Positions 19,124-29,147 are shown, counted from the first letter of the stretch. The stretch is 32,889 nt of DNA from Gemmatimonadota bacterium (GCA_025362095.1 JANYIJ010000173.1:1-32889), one strand, 5' to 3'. Numbers and translations: made by a program. Notes: generated by a model from the letters alone, not told the origin.

Positions 19124-19276
19124 GGAAGCCGGGAAATCTGTCAAGAGTCTGTAAACTGATTCGATTGCGTGAGGGTACTCAACAAACAGCCCCCTGCGGG
19201 TGTTAATAGATGATGCGGTGCTGATCCGTACGCCAACCTGCACCAATCCCGCCGTCTTTACAATTTCACCTCTCTG

Positions 19277-21613
19277 ATGGCGAATCCGCTCGGCGCGCTG
19301 TTCGCGTTCTTCTTCAAGTACCGGCCGGCGGTCTTCCAGCAGGGAGATTTCGCATTTGGCGCACCCGCGCCGATCGCGATTCTGCTGCTTGTCGGCGCGG
19401 CAATCACGGTGCCGGCAATGCTGAGCTATCAGCGCGTGCGCGGCAAGAGCTCTGAGCGGGACCGGTGGATTCTTCGCGGCCTGCGCATCGCGGCGCTCGC
19501 CGTGCTCCTCGTGTGCCTCCTGCGGCCGATGCTCCTGCTCAACGCCGCGGTGCCGCAGCGCAACTACGTCGGCGTGCTCATCGACGATTCTCGAAGCATG
19601 CAGATCGCGGATCGTGGCGGTCGTCAGCGCGCGGACTGGATTCGAGACTCGGTCTCGGCACCGAAGGCCGCGCTCATCGCCGCGCTGCGCGAACGCTTTC
19701 AAGTGAAGCTGTTTCATTTCGGCGCGAGCGCCGAGCGCATCGACGACGCCGGCGGCCTCAAGTTCGACGCGAACGAAACGAAACTCGGCGGCGCGCTTGA
19801 AGCCGCGAGGCGCGAGCTGGAGATGGTTCCGGTTTCCGGTCTGGTGCTGCTGACGGACGGCGCGGATAATTCCCGCGCGCCTATTGCGGACGAACTGCTC
19901 TCGCTCCGCGCGAAGCAGGTGCCCGTGTTCACCGTGGGAATCGGGTCGGAGCGCTTCTCTCGCGATATCGAAGTTCGCCGGGTGGAAGCGTCGAGCGCGG
20001 TGCTGAAGGGAAGCACGCTCGTCGCCGACGTGCTGGTGCGGCAGCGCGGATTTAATGGAGCGAAAGTGCCGCTGATGATCGAGGATGACGGGCGGCTGAT
20101 CGGACAGTCCGAGATCACGCTGCCACCAAACGGCGACGTTGCACCGGTGCGCGTGCAGGTGCGGATGTCGAGCCCGGGCGCGCGCCTGCTCACTTTTCGG
20201 ATTCCGCTTCAGCAGGGCGAGCAGGTCACACAGAACAACGCCCAGCAGGCGCTCGTGCGCGTGCGCAACGCGCGTGAGAAAATTCTATACGTCGAGGGTG
20301 AGCCGCGCGAGGAGATGCGCTTCATCCGCGCGGCCGTCGAAGCCGATTCGAATCTTCAGCTCGTCGCGCTCCAGCGGACGGCCGACAGGAAATTCCTGCG
20401 GCTGAACGTCGATGGTCCCGAGGAACTCGCCGCCGGCTTTCCCATCACCCGCGGCGAACTCTACGCGTATCGCGCGATCGTGCTCGGCAGCATCGAGGCG
20501 AGCTTCTTCACGCACGCGCAGCTCGCGATGCTCGCGGATTTCGTGAACGTGCGCGGCGGCGGCCTGCTGATGCTCGGAGGCCGGCGCGCGTTTGGTGAAG
20601 GAGGCTATGCGGGCACACCGCTCGCGGACGTGATGCCGGTGGTGATCGAAGGGAACGCGACGGGCGACAGCGTGTCGTTCCTCGCGGATCTCACCGCGTC
20701 GCTGACACCGGGCGGGGCCTCGAACGCCGTCACGCAGGTGGCGGGGGAATATTTGAAATCCGCGGAGCGCTGGAGAACGCTGCCGGCGGTGACATCGGTG
20801 AACCGCATTCGCCGCGTGAAGCCCGGCGCTGTCACGCTCGTCGATGGCAAGGTTCCGAAGGGCGGCCGCGCAGGCGTGCCCGCGGGAGAGCAGCTTCGCG
20901 GATACGAGCAGCCGCTGCTGGTCTATCAGCGATACGGGCGCGGTCTCTCGGTGGCGATGCCGATTCAGGATTCCTGGACCTGGGCGTTCGCCGCGGAGAT
21001 TCCCGTGGACGATCCGACGTTCCCCACGCTCTGGAAACAGCTGCTGCGATTTCTCACCGCGGATGTTCCGGGGCGCGTGACGGTGCACGCGCAGGCGGAT
21101 CAGGTGAACCCACGCACGCCCGTGGACCTGCGCGCGGAGGTCGCGGACAGCGCGTTCCTCACGGTGAACGACGCGCAGGTCGTGGCGCACGTTGCGGGGC
21201 CGGCCGGGCCGGTGCGCGATGTGCCGCTCGAGTGGGCCGTCGATCGCGATGGCGAGTACCGCGCTTCGTTCACACCCGAGACGCCGGGGATTTACACCGT
21301 GCGCATCGACGCGATGGCTCGCGATGGCAAGATCACGAGTGACTCGCTGTTCGTGCGCGTCGCGGATCTCAACGCGGAGTATGTGGACGCCGAGATGCGC
21401 GCGGCGCTGCTCCAGCGGCTGGCGCGCGAAACCGGCGGCCGGTTCTACACTCCCGAAACCGTGGGCACGCTCGCAGCCGATGTCGCGATGAGCAAGCGCG
21501 GCGTGACGGTCGCGAACGAGATGGATTTGTGGGACATGCCGGTGAACTTTCTGCTGCTCGTGACGTTGCTGAGCGCGGAATGGGGCTATCGAAAGCTGCG
21601 GGGCCTCGCATGA
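19277..21613 (+). CDS. Membrane protein with VWA domain and GATase1-like domain
   Basis: N-terminal TM helices; MIDAS-type motif LIDDSRSMQ (DxSxS) and LLTDGADNS; GATase-like VNVRGGGLLMLGGRRAFGEGGYAGTPLADVMPVVIEG; C-terminal TM. Confidence 0.82.
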   Translation: MANPLGALFAFFFKYRPAVFQQGDFAFGAPAPIAILLLVGAAITVPAMLSYQRVRGKSSERDRWILRGLRIAALAVLLVCLLRPMLLLNAAVPQRNYVGVLIDDSRSMQIADRGGRQRADWIRDSVSAPKAALIAALRERFQVKLFHFGASAERIDDAGGLKFDANETKLGGALEAARRELEMVPVSGLVLLTDGADNSRAPIADELLSLRAKQVPVFTVGIGSERFSRDIEVRRVEASSAVLKGSTLVADVLVRQRGFNGAKVPLMIEDDGRLIGQSEITLPPNGDVAPVRVQVRMSSPGARLLTFRIPLQQGEQVTQNNAQQALVRVRNAREKILYVEGEPREEMRFIRAAVEADSNLQLVALQRTADRKFLRLNVDGPEELAAGFPITRGELYAYRAIVLGSIEASFFTHAQLAMLADFVNVRGGGLLMLGGRRAFGEGGYAGTPLADVMPVVIEGNATGDSVSFLADLTASLTPGGASNAVTQVAGEYLKSAERWRTLPAVTSVNRIRRVKPGAVTLVDGKVPKGGRAGVPAGEQLRGYEQPLLVYQRYGRGLSVAMPIQDSWTWAFAAEIPVDDPTFPTLWKQLLRFLTADVPGRVTVHAQADQVNPRTPVDLRAEVADSAFLTVNDAQVVAHVAGPAGPVRDVPLEWAVDRDGEYRASFTPETPGIYTVRIDAMARDGKITSDSLFVRVADLNAEYVDAEMRAALLQRLARETGGRFYTPETVGTLAADVAMSKRGVTVANEMDLWDMPVNFLLLVTLLSAEWGYRKLRGLA

Positions 21614-22617
21614 TTGTTACCGCTCGCCGCTATCAGCTCCTGCTCACCGCATTCGGTTTTTCCTTTGCGGTTTGCAGTCTTCACGCTCAAACGCGTGTGG
21701 TCATCGTCTCCGGACTCGGCGGCGAACAGCAGTACTCGACGCAGTTCGCAGCACAGGCGCAAACACTCGCTTCTGCGCTGCACGATCGCTTCGGTGTGCC
21801 CGACTCGAACATCGTCTGGTTCGGCGAAGACAGCGTCAGCCGCGCGCGCTATTTCCGCGGGCAGTCCACCAAGCCGATCGTCGAGAAAGCGATCTTGGGC
21901 GTAGCGGCGCGTGCAGAGCCGGCATCGCAGTTCGTCCTCGTGCTGATCGGCCACGGCGCGGGTGAAGGTCCACAGACTCGAATCAGCATTCCCGGCCCGG
22001 ACCTCGACGGAAATGATTTCGCGCGTCTCCTCGCCGCGTTTCCCACGCAGCGCGTCGCGTTCATCAACCTCACGAGCGCCAGCGGTGACATGATCGCCAC
22101 CGTCGCCGGCGCGCACCGCGTGATCATCACTGCCGCGAAGACGGCGTTTGAGCGCAACGAGTCGCATTTCGCACAGTACTTCGTGGAGGCGTTCGCGAAG
22201 GATGGCGCCGACAGTGACAAGGACGGCCGCGTCTCGCTGCTCGAGGCGTTCCGCTACGCCGCGCTCGAGACGAAGCGCTTTTACGATAAAGGCGGCCTGA
22301 TGCAGACAGAGCACGCCCAGCTCGCGGACGATGGTGCCAAGGAGGGGAGTGGTGATCCCACGGGCCGGGCGGGCGACGGCGCACTCGCGCGCCGGTTCTT
22401 CATGGACGGCGGCAAAGTTGCGACGCTCGCGGCCGGCAGTGATCCGCGCCTCTCCGGCCTGTACGCCGAGGAGTTCACGCTGCAGGAACAGATCGACCAG
22501 CTGCGGGCGAAAAAAGCGCAGATGCCTTCGGACGCGTACGATGCTGCGCTCGAGCCCTTGCTCATTTCGCTGGCGCGAAAGGCGCGCGAGATTCGCGCGC
22601 TGGAGGGGCGGCAGTGA
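21610..22617 (+). CDS. Secreted caspase/legumain-fold-like protein lacking a catalytic Cys (predicted pseudoprotease)
   Basis: ATGA overlap with the upstream gene; signal peptide; caspase-like order: VVIVSGLGG, ALHDRFGVPDSNIVWFGED, FVLVLIGHGAGEG (His-Gly), VAFINLTSASGDMI (position of the DxCxSG Cys), FAQYFVEAFAKDGADSDKDGRVSLLEAFRYA. Confidence 0.7.
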   Translation: MIVTARRYQLLLTAFGFSFAVCSLHAQTRVVIVSGLGGEQQYSTQFAAQAQTLASALHDRFGVPDSNIVWFGEDSVSRARYFRGQSTKPIVEKAILGVAARAEPASQFVLVLIGHGAGEGPQTRISIPGPDLDGNDFARLLAAFPTQRVAFINLTSASGDMIATVAGAHRVIITAAKTAFERNESHFAQYFVEAFAKDGADSDKDGRVSLLEAFRYAALETKRFYDKGGLMQTEHAQLADDGAKEGSGDPTGRAGDGALARRFFMDGGKVATLAAGSDPRLSGLYAEEFTLQEQIDQLRAKKAQMPSDAYDAALEPLLISLARKAREIRALEGRQ

Positions 22618-25034
22618 GGGCGCACGCAATGATCGCAGCACTGGCGGCGCTGCTCCCGGCTGCCGCGCTCGGCGCGCAGAACGCGCTCGGAGAATCGCTG
22701 CTCTCGCACGGCAGGATCGCTGCGGCCGAAAGCGCGTTCGTCCGCGCGATCGCCGATCACGCGCCCGACAGCCTCATGGCATCGGTGAATCTCGCGCGCC
22801 TTCATTTCAATCGCGGCGAGCGCGACCGCGCGATGAAGGAGTTCGACCGGTTCATCGACGTCTACAACAACGCGGGCGGAACGCTCACGAGCACCGAGTT
22901 GACCGCAGTCGGCATCGCGTGCCAGTACCTCGGCCGCGATCGGCCCGACCTGTTCAAGGACGCACTTAAGGCGTTCGATCGCGCGATCATGCTCGATCCG
23001 GCGAACCTCCATGCGAAAATTGCGGTCGGCGAGCTCTTCCTCGAGAAGTACAACAGCGCTGACGCGCAGACGGCGTTCGAGGAGGTGCTCGCTGCGAACC
23101 CGAAGGAGCCGCGCGCACTGCTCGGCGAAGCCAAGCGCCGTATCTTCGATTCGCGGCCCGGCGTAGACTCGTTGATCAGCCGGGCGCTCGAAATCAATCC
23201 GAATTTTTCGGAAGCGCACATCCAGCGAGCGCAGATGCTGCTGGAGATCGAGGAATACGCGCCTGCACAGAAGGAAGTGGAGCGAGCGCTCGCAATCAAC
23301 CCGGCGAGTTCTGAAGCGCTCGCAGTTCAAGCGGCCATCCGGTATGTGACGGGCGACACGAAGGGCTACGAAGAGACGCGTCAGCGCGCGCTCGCGCTCA
23401 ATCCGGCGAACGCCGAGTTCTATGTCACGATGTCGTCTGCGGCGAGCCGGATCCGTCTGTACGCGGTTGCCGCGTCGTTCGCGCTGCAGGGCATCGAAGC
23501 TGATCCCAAGAATTGGGAGGCGCATGCCCTGCTCGGCATGAACCAGCTGCGGCTCGGCAAAATGAAGGAGGGTCGCAGCAGCCTTGAGGCGTCATTCCTC
23601 GGCGATCCGTACAGCGTGTGGATCAAGAATACCCTCGACTTGCTCGACACCTTCGGCAACTATGATGAAGTCGCCGACGGCAAGTACACGACGATGATCG
23701 AGAAGAGCGAATCCCAGCTGTTCTCGATCTATTTGCGCGATCTGTCCGAGCGCGCGTACGCGACGTTCCAGCAGCGTTATCAGTTCACGCCGCCACCGCC
23801 GATTCGCATCGAGGTGTATAAGAGCCACGCGGATTTCTCGGTGCGAACTGTAGGTCTCGCGGGACTTGGCGCGCTCGGCGTGAGCTTCGGGACCACGCTC
23901 GCCTTCGATTCGCCGGCTGCTAAAGACGCGGGGCCGTTCAACTGGGGCTCCACCGTTTGGCACGAACTCGCGCACACATTTACACTCGGCCTCACCGAGC
24001 AGCACGTGCCGCGCTGGCTGTCAGAAGGATTGTCGGTTTACGAAGAGCATCACGCGCGTCCCGGCTGGGGCTCGAACGTGAGCGTCGAGTTCCTCGACGC
24101 GTTTACCGCCGGGAAGCTGGTGCCCGTGAGCCGGATGAACGACGGATTCATGCGCCCTGCGTATCCGGAGCAGGTGATTCTCTCATATCATCAAGCATCG
24201 GTGGTGTGCGATCTCATCGCGCGCGATTACGGTGAGAAGGCGCTGCTGCAGATGCTGCTCGAGTACAAGGCCGGACACACCACGGCAGAGGTGTTCCAGA
24301 AGGTCTTCGGCATGGATCTCAAAGCGTTCGACAAGAAATTCGACGCGTACATGCGCGAGCGATATGCCGGACCGCTCGCCGCGCTGAAGGATTCGTTGAA
24401 GGCCGGAACCGAAACCCCGGCGGCGGAGCTGCTCGCTCAGGCGAACGCATTGCCGCGCAGTTATCGCATTCAAATGTTGGCCGCCGTCACGCTCGCGAAA
24501 GCGGGGCAAGTGGACGCCGCGATCACGCTGCTCGAGCGCGCACGCGATCTTTTTCCGGAGTATGGCGGCACCGACAGCCCATACGCCGGCCTCGCTGCGC
24601 TCTACACCACGAAGGGCGACACCAAGAAGGCAACGGAGGCGCTCTCGCAGTACGTGCTGCACAACGAGACAGACTATCCGCTGCATCTCGAACTGGCCAA
24701 GCTCAGGACCGCTGCGGGCGACAAGGCGGGCGCCGCCGATGCGCTCGATCGCGCGCTGTACATCGATCCATACGACATCGCGGTGCACCAGCAACTCGCT
24801 GAGCTGTTTCAAGGGGTTGGCGACAAGGCGAAAACGGTGCGTGAGCGCCGCGCGGTAGTCGCGCTTGTTCCTGCCGACAAATCGGAGTCGTACTACCAGC
24901 TCGCGCTCGCGTATCATGAAAACTCAGAAGATCTGAACGCGCGCAAGACGCTGCTTCGCTCGCTCGAGGAAGCGCCGAACTATGTGAAGGCGCAGGAACT
25001 GCTGCTGCAGATCGTCGATGGAAAGAAACCCTAA
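22614..25034 (+). CDS. Secreted TPR-repeat protein with gluzincin (peptidase MA-like) domain
   Basis: GTG start overlapping the upstream stop (ATG at 22629 alternative); several TPR-like units; HELAHTFTLGLTEQHVPRWLSEGLSVYEE = HExxH plus downstream WLSEG Glu. Confidence 0.82.
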   Translation: MRAHAMIAALAALLPAAALGAQNALGESLLSHGRIAAAESAFVRAIADHAPDSLMASVNLARLHFNRGERDRAMKEFDRFIDVYNNAGGTLTSTELTAVGIACQYLGRDRPDLFKDALKAFDRAIMLDPANLHAKIAVGELFLEKYNSADAQTAFEEVLAANPKEPRALLGEAKRRIFDSRPGVDSLISRALEINPNFSEAHIQRAQMLLEIEEYAPAQKEVERALAINPASSEALAVQAAIRYVTGDTKGYEETRQRALALNPANAEFYVTMSSAASRIRLYAVAASFALQGIEADPKNWEAHALLGMNQLRLGKMKEGRSSLEASFLGDPYSVWIKNTLDLLDTFGNYDEVADGKYTTMIEKSESQLFSIYLRDLSERAYATFQQRYQFTPPPPIRIEVYKSHADFSVRTVGLAGLGALGVSFGTTLAFDSPAAKDAGPFNWGSTVWHELAHTFTLGLTEQHVPRWLSEGLSVYEEHHARPGWGSNVSVEFLDAFTAGKLVPVSRMNDGFMRPAYPEQVILSYHQASVVCDLIARDYGEKALLQMLLEYKAGHTTAEVFQKVFGMDLKAFDKKFDAYMRERYAGPLAALKDSLKAGTETPAAELLAQANALPRSYRIQMLAAVTLAKAGQVDAAITLLERARDLFPEYGGTDSPYAGLAALYTTKGDTKKATEALSQYVLHNETDYPLHLELAKLRTAAGDKAGAADALDRALYIDPYDIAVHQQLAELFQGVGDKAKTVRERRAVVALVPADKSESYYQLALAYHENSEDLNARKTLLRSLEEAPNYVKAQELLLQIVDGKKP

Positions 25035-25046
25035 CCGGAAAATCAC

Positions 25047-26078
25047 GTGGCCGCGAACGATACGAGCCCAGCTCTCGAGTCCTCCGACGACATTGCGCAT
25101 GCTGACCGGCTGAAGGCCGGCTGCGATCAGATCCGCACGGAACTGCGCAAACTCATCGTCGGTCAGGAGGGCGTGATCGAGCTGATCCTGCTTTCGATCC
25201 TCACCGGCGGCAACAGTCTGGTGATCGGCGTGCCGGGTCTCGCGAAAACGCTGTTGATCAACACGTTCGCGAAAGCGCTCGATCTCAAATTCGCGCGCAT
25301 CCAGTTCACGCCCGATCTGATGCCGAGCGACATCACCGGCACGGAGATCATTCAGGACGATCCGGAGACCGGGCGGCGTCACATGGTATTCGTGCCCGGC
25401 CCGATCTTCGCGAACATCGTGCTCGCCGACGAAATCAACAGAACGCCGCCAAAAACGCAGGCGGCTCTGCTCGAGGCGATGCAGGAACATCGCGTGACGG
25501 TGCAGGGGCAGACGTACACGCTGAAGGAACCGTTCTTTGTGTTCGCGACGCAAAACCCGATCGAGCTCGAAGGCACGTATCCGCTTCCTGAAGCGCAGCT
25601 TGACCGCTTCATGTTCGAAATCGTGATCGACTACCTCACCGAGAATCAGGAAGTGGACGTGGTGCTCTCGACCACATCGGTGCAAAAGCACGAGTTCAAG
25701 CACGCGGTGACGGGCGCGGACATCGCTGCGTTCCAGCAGCTCGTGCGCCGCGTGCCAGTGGCCGACGCCGTTGCGCGATACGCGGTGAACATCGCACGCA
25801 CGAGCCGTCCAGGGCCGAACGCGCCTGATTTCGTGAAGCAGTGGGTCTCATACGGCGCGAGCGTTCGCGCGCCGCAGCACCTGATCCTCGGCGGCAAGGC
25901 GCGCGCGCTGATGCAGGGCCGCTATCACGTGAGCTTCGACGACATTCGCGCGCTGGCAAAGCCGGTGCTACGGCACCGCGTGCTGCTGAACTTCCATGCC
26001 GAATCTGAGCGTATCACATCTGATGTTGTGATCGACAAGCTGCTGGCGGCAGTGCCGGTGCCGCGGTCGGGGATGTGA
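25047..26078 (+). CDS. MoxR-family AAA+ ATPase
   Basis: IVGQEGVIELILLSILTGGNSLVIGVPGLAKTLLINTFAKAL, RIQFTPDLMPSDITGTEI, VLADEINRTPPKTQAALLEAMQEHRVT, FATQNPIELEGTYPLPEAQLDRFMF. Confidence 0.96.
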   Translation: MAANDTSPALESSDDIAHADRLKAGCDQIRTELRKLIVGQEGVIELILLSILTGGNSLVIGVPGLAKTLLINTFAKALDLKFARIQFTPDLMPSDITGTEIIQDDPETGRRHMVFVPGPIFANIVLADEINRTPPKTQAALLEAMQEHRVTVQGQTYTLKEPFFVFATQNPIELEGTYPLPEAQLDRFMFEIVIDYLTENQEVDVVLSTTSVQKHEFKHAVTGADIAAFQQLVRRVPVADAVARYAVNIARTSRPGPNAPDFVKQWVSYGASVRAPQHLILGGKARALMQGRYHVSFDDIRALAKPVLRHRVLLNFHAESERITSDVVIDKLLAAVPVPRSGM

Positions 26079-27022
26079 GCGCAGAGACGCTGCTCGACCC
26101 AAGCGTTCTCGCCCGGATCGGCAATTTGGAGCTCCTGGCGCGCACGGTGGTGGACGGATTCGTGAACGGCCTGCACCGGTCGCCACATCTCGGCTCGTCC
26201 ACGGATTTCGCCGAGCATAGGTCGTACATGCCCGGCGACGACATCCGCGGCATTGATTGGCGGCTGTTCGCGCGGAGCGACCGCTATTACGTGAAGCAGT
26301 TCGAGGCGGAGACAAACACGAACTTTGTGGTTCTGCTCGACGTTTCGCCGTCAATGCGCTATCGCGGGGCGACCGAAGGACCTGGCAGCGTGGGCAAGCT
26401 CGACTACGGCATTTATCTGGCTGCGGCCCTCACGTATTTCTCGAGCAAGCAGCGCGATCGTGTAGGACTGGCGACTTTCGATGACGATATAGTCGAGTAC
26501 GTGCCGCCCTCGGCGAAGCACCTGCGGCTCGTGCTGCACGCGCTCGAGCGGACCACCACTCGCGCGGAAGCCGTTGCTGCTCCGGAGGCCGGCAAATCCA
26601 CGCGCTCCTTCACGCTCGAGGAACCGCTCAAGAAGCTGTCGGAGTCGCTGCGCCGCCGGAGTATCGTACTGCTGATTTCCGATCTGTACGAGGAGCCCGA
26701 CGCCGTGATTTCCGCGCTGGCGAATGTGCGCGGCCGCGGCAACGACGTCATCATCTTTCACTTGCTTGACCGAACCGAACTCGATTTTCCATTTTTGGAC
26801 GCGACGAACTTCGTCGATCTCGAGACCGGCGAGAAAATGCCGGTGATACCCGAATATCTGCGGACGCAGTACCGTGAGGTCGTCGCGACGCACACGGCCA
26901 CGCTCGCCCGCCGCATGCAGGAGCAGCGGCTCGACTACGCGCTGTTCGACACGTCCAAGCCGCTCGACAAAGCGCTCTTCACTTACCTGCTGGCGCGCGA
27001 GCGCTTCAGCACCGCGCGCTAA
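26075..27022 (+). CDS. DUF58 domain (VWA-like) protein
   Basis: HLGSSTDFAEHRSYMPGDDIRGIDWRLFARSDRYYVKQFEAETNTNFVVLLDVSPSMRY is diagnostic of DUF58; GTG start overlapping the moxR stop. Confidence 0.95.
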   Translation: MSAETLLDPSVLARIGNLELLARTVVDGFVNGLHRSPHLGSSTDFAEHRSYMPGDDIRGIDWRLFARSDRYYVKQFEAETNTNFVVLLDVSPSMRYRGATEGPGSVGKLDYGIYLAAALTYFSSKQRDRVGLATFDDDIVEYVPPSAKHLRLVLHALERTTTRAEAVAAPEAGKSTRSFTLEEPLKKLSESLRRRSIVLLISDLYEEPDAVISALANVRGRGNDVIIFHLLDRTELDFPFLDATNFVDLETGEKMPVIPEYLRTQYREVVATHTATLARRMQEQRLDYALFDTSKPLDKALFTYLLARERFSTAR

Positions 27023-27030
27023 AGACGAAC

Positions 27031-29130
27031 ATGGGACTGCTCGCGCCGGCATTTCTCGCAGGCCTGCTCGCGATCGGAATTCCGATCGCCATTCACTTGA
27101 TCAATCGCGAGCGGCGCGTGGTGGTGCAGTTCCCGTCGCTGATGTTCCTGCACAAGATTCCGTACCGTTCGATCCGCCGGCAGAAACTCCGGCACATTCT
27201 TCTTCTCGCGATGCGCTGCCTTGCGCTCGTGCTGCTGGTCGCGGCATTCGCGCGGCCTTTCCTGCAGCGGCACAGCGCCGGAACATCGTCGCTCCTCGGC
27301 GCGCGCGAGCGGGTCGTGCTCGTCGACCGCTCGTACAGCATGGGCTATTCCGACCACTGGAAGCGCGCACTCGATGCGGCCCGTGCCGCGACGCGCGGCC
27401 TCGCCGGGAATGACCGCGCTACGATCGTGTTCTTTGCGAACGATCCAGTCGCGGCCACCGAGCCGACCGCGAATCCGGCGCGTCTCGAGCGTGCCATCGC
27501 GGCGGCGAAGCTCAGCTCTGAGGGAACCCGTTACGAGCCCGCGCTGAAACTCGCCGCACAGATTCTCTCGGCGTCGAATCTTCCGCGGAAGGAAGTCGTG
27601 ATGATCAGCGACTTTCAGCGCGTGGGGTGGGGGCGGCGTGACGACATCCAGCTTCCCTCCGGCGCCTCGATGACGGCCGTCGATGTCGGCGGCTCGTCGC
27701 CCGCATCCGATCTCGCGGTCACGCAGGTTTCGACGGACCGCGACCGCGTAGGCGAGCGCGATCGAGTCACCGTCACCGCGCGCGTCACGAACGTCGGTGC
27801 AGTGGCGCGGACCGTAGACGTCACGCTCGATCTCGGCGGTCGCGCGGTGGAAACGAAGAAACTCACCGTCGCGCCGAAGGGTGTTGGACAAGCGCGGTTC
27901 ACGCCGAACGCAGTTCCCACGAGCGCCACTCGCGGCACCGTGCGCATCACGCACGACTCTCTGCCGCAGAACGATGCGTTCAATTTCACACTCACGCCGG
28001 GCGAGGCAGTGTCTGTGCTGGTGGTGCAGCCGTCGAAGCCGCGCGCAAACCAGAGCTTGTTCGTGAGCCGCGCGCTCGCCATCGGCGATCGGCCGGCATT
28101 TCATGTCGATGTGAAATCCGAGGATGCGCTTCGCGCACAGGATTTCTTGGCACGATCGCTCGTGGTTCTCGACGAGGTGCCCCCACCTGCGGGAGCGCTC
28201 GGCGCGAAGCTGCGCGAGTCGATTCTCGCCGGTACCGGCCTCCTCGTGGTCCCGGGCGATCTCGCGTCGGGCCGCTGGAGCACCGAGTGGCGCCCGTTGA
28301 TGCCCGCTACGCTTGGCTCGGTGATCGATCGCACACGCGATGCGGGCGCGACCGTCGCCTCCGTGGACTACGGCCATCCTGTGTTCGAGCTCTTCTCCGC
28401 GCCGCGGAGCGGAGATTTTTCGACGGCGCATCTGTTCCGCTACCGGCAGCTCGTCGCGCGCGGCGACACAGGGGTGATCGCGCGCCTCGATGACGGCGCG
28501 CCAGCGCTCGTCGAAAAGACGGTGGGCGCCGGGAAGGTGCTCATGTGGGCGTCGTCGCTCGACGAATACTGGACCGACCTTCCGCTCCAACCCGTATTTC
28601 TGCCGTTCGTGCACGCGCTCGCGAAATACGCCGGACGTTTCGGCGACGCGCGTGGCTGGTTCGTGGCGGGCGATGTACTCGACCTCTCACGCCACGGTGA
28701 ACTCACCGCGCCTTTCGTCGCCGATGCGGGGGCCGGCGCCGCGGGCGATGCGCCGCTCGTGCTCGAATCGCCATCCGGCCACCGCACGCCGCTCACGGCG
28801 TCTGGCGCGGAGCATTTGTCGACGCTTTCGGAGCAGGGCTTCTACGAATTGCGCGGACCAGGCACTGCGGCCGGCAGCGGGCGTCCCATAGCCGTAAATG
28901 TCGATCCGAAGGAATCGGACCTCGCGCGATTCGATCCGAACGAGCTCGTGGCGGCTGTCACGGCGACGCCGGGCACGGGCGCGCCCGCATCCGGAACTGC
29001 CGCCGCACCGTCCGAGCTGGAACGCGGACAGACCATATGGTGGTATCTTCTAGTGGTCGCCTTGCTGCTGATGGCCGCGGAGACGGTTCTTTCGAATCGC
29101 CTCTCGAAGGCCGAGGTGCAGTCAATGTGA
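27031..29130 (+). CDS. BatA-type N-terminal domain and VWA domain membrane protein
   Basis: N-terminal MGLLAPAFLAGLLAIGIPIAIHLINRERRVVVQFPSLMFL...RRQKLRHILLLAMRCLALVLLVAAFARPFL typical of BatA; MIDAS-like LVDRSYSMGYSD; C-terminal TM. Confidence 0.9.
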   Translation: MGLLAPAFLAGLLAIGIPIAIHLINRERRVVVQFPSLMFLHKIPYRSIRRQKLRHILLLAMRCLALVLLVAAFARPFLQRHSAGTSSLLGARERVVLVDRSYSMGYSDHWKRALDAARAATRGLAGNDRATIVFFANDPVAATEPTANPARLERAIAAAKLSSEGTRYEPALKLAAQILSASNLPRKEVVMISDFQRVGWGRRDDIQLPSGASMTAVDVGGSSPASDLAVTQVSTDRDRVGERDRVTVTARVTNVGAVARTVDVTLDLGGRAVETKKLTVAPKGVGQARFTPNAVPTSATRGTVRITHDSLPQNDAFNFTLTPGEAVSVLVVQPSKPRANQSLFVSRALAIGDRPAFHVDVKSEDALRAQDFLARSLVVLDEVPPPAGALGAKLRESILAGTGLLVVPGDLASGRWSTEWRPLMPATLGSVIDRTRDAGATVASVDYGHPVFELFSAPRSGDFSTAHLFRYRQLVARGDTGVIARLDDGAPALVEKTVGAGKVLMWASSLDEYWTDLPLQPVFLPFVHALAKYAGRFGDARGWFVAGDVLDLSRHGELTAPFVADAGAGAAGDAPLVLESPSGHRTPLTASGAEHLSTLSEQGFYELRGPGTAAGSGRPIAVNVDPKESDLARFDPNELVAAVTATPGTGAPASGTAAAPSELERGQTIWWYLLVVALLLMAAETVLSNRLSKAEVQSM

Positions 29131-29147
29131 TGGGGAGGACGTGACCG

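Noticed and set aside
19124-19717. N-terminal extension of the Ser/Thr dehydratase ORF
   Set aside because: Would overlap the divergent VWA gene start; the extension has an Arg/His-rich shadow-type composition, and homology begins after about 19123.
27019-28614. 531-aa minus-strand ORF antisense to the BatA/VWA gene
   Set aside because: Same GC-codon shadow effect; no recognisable domain and no spacing for its own expression signals.
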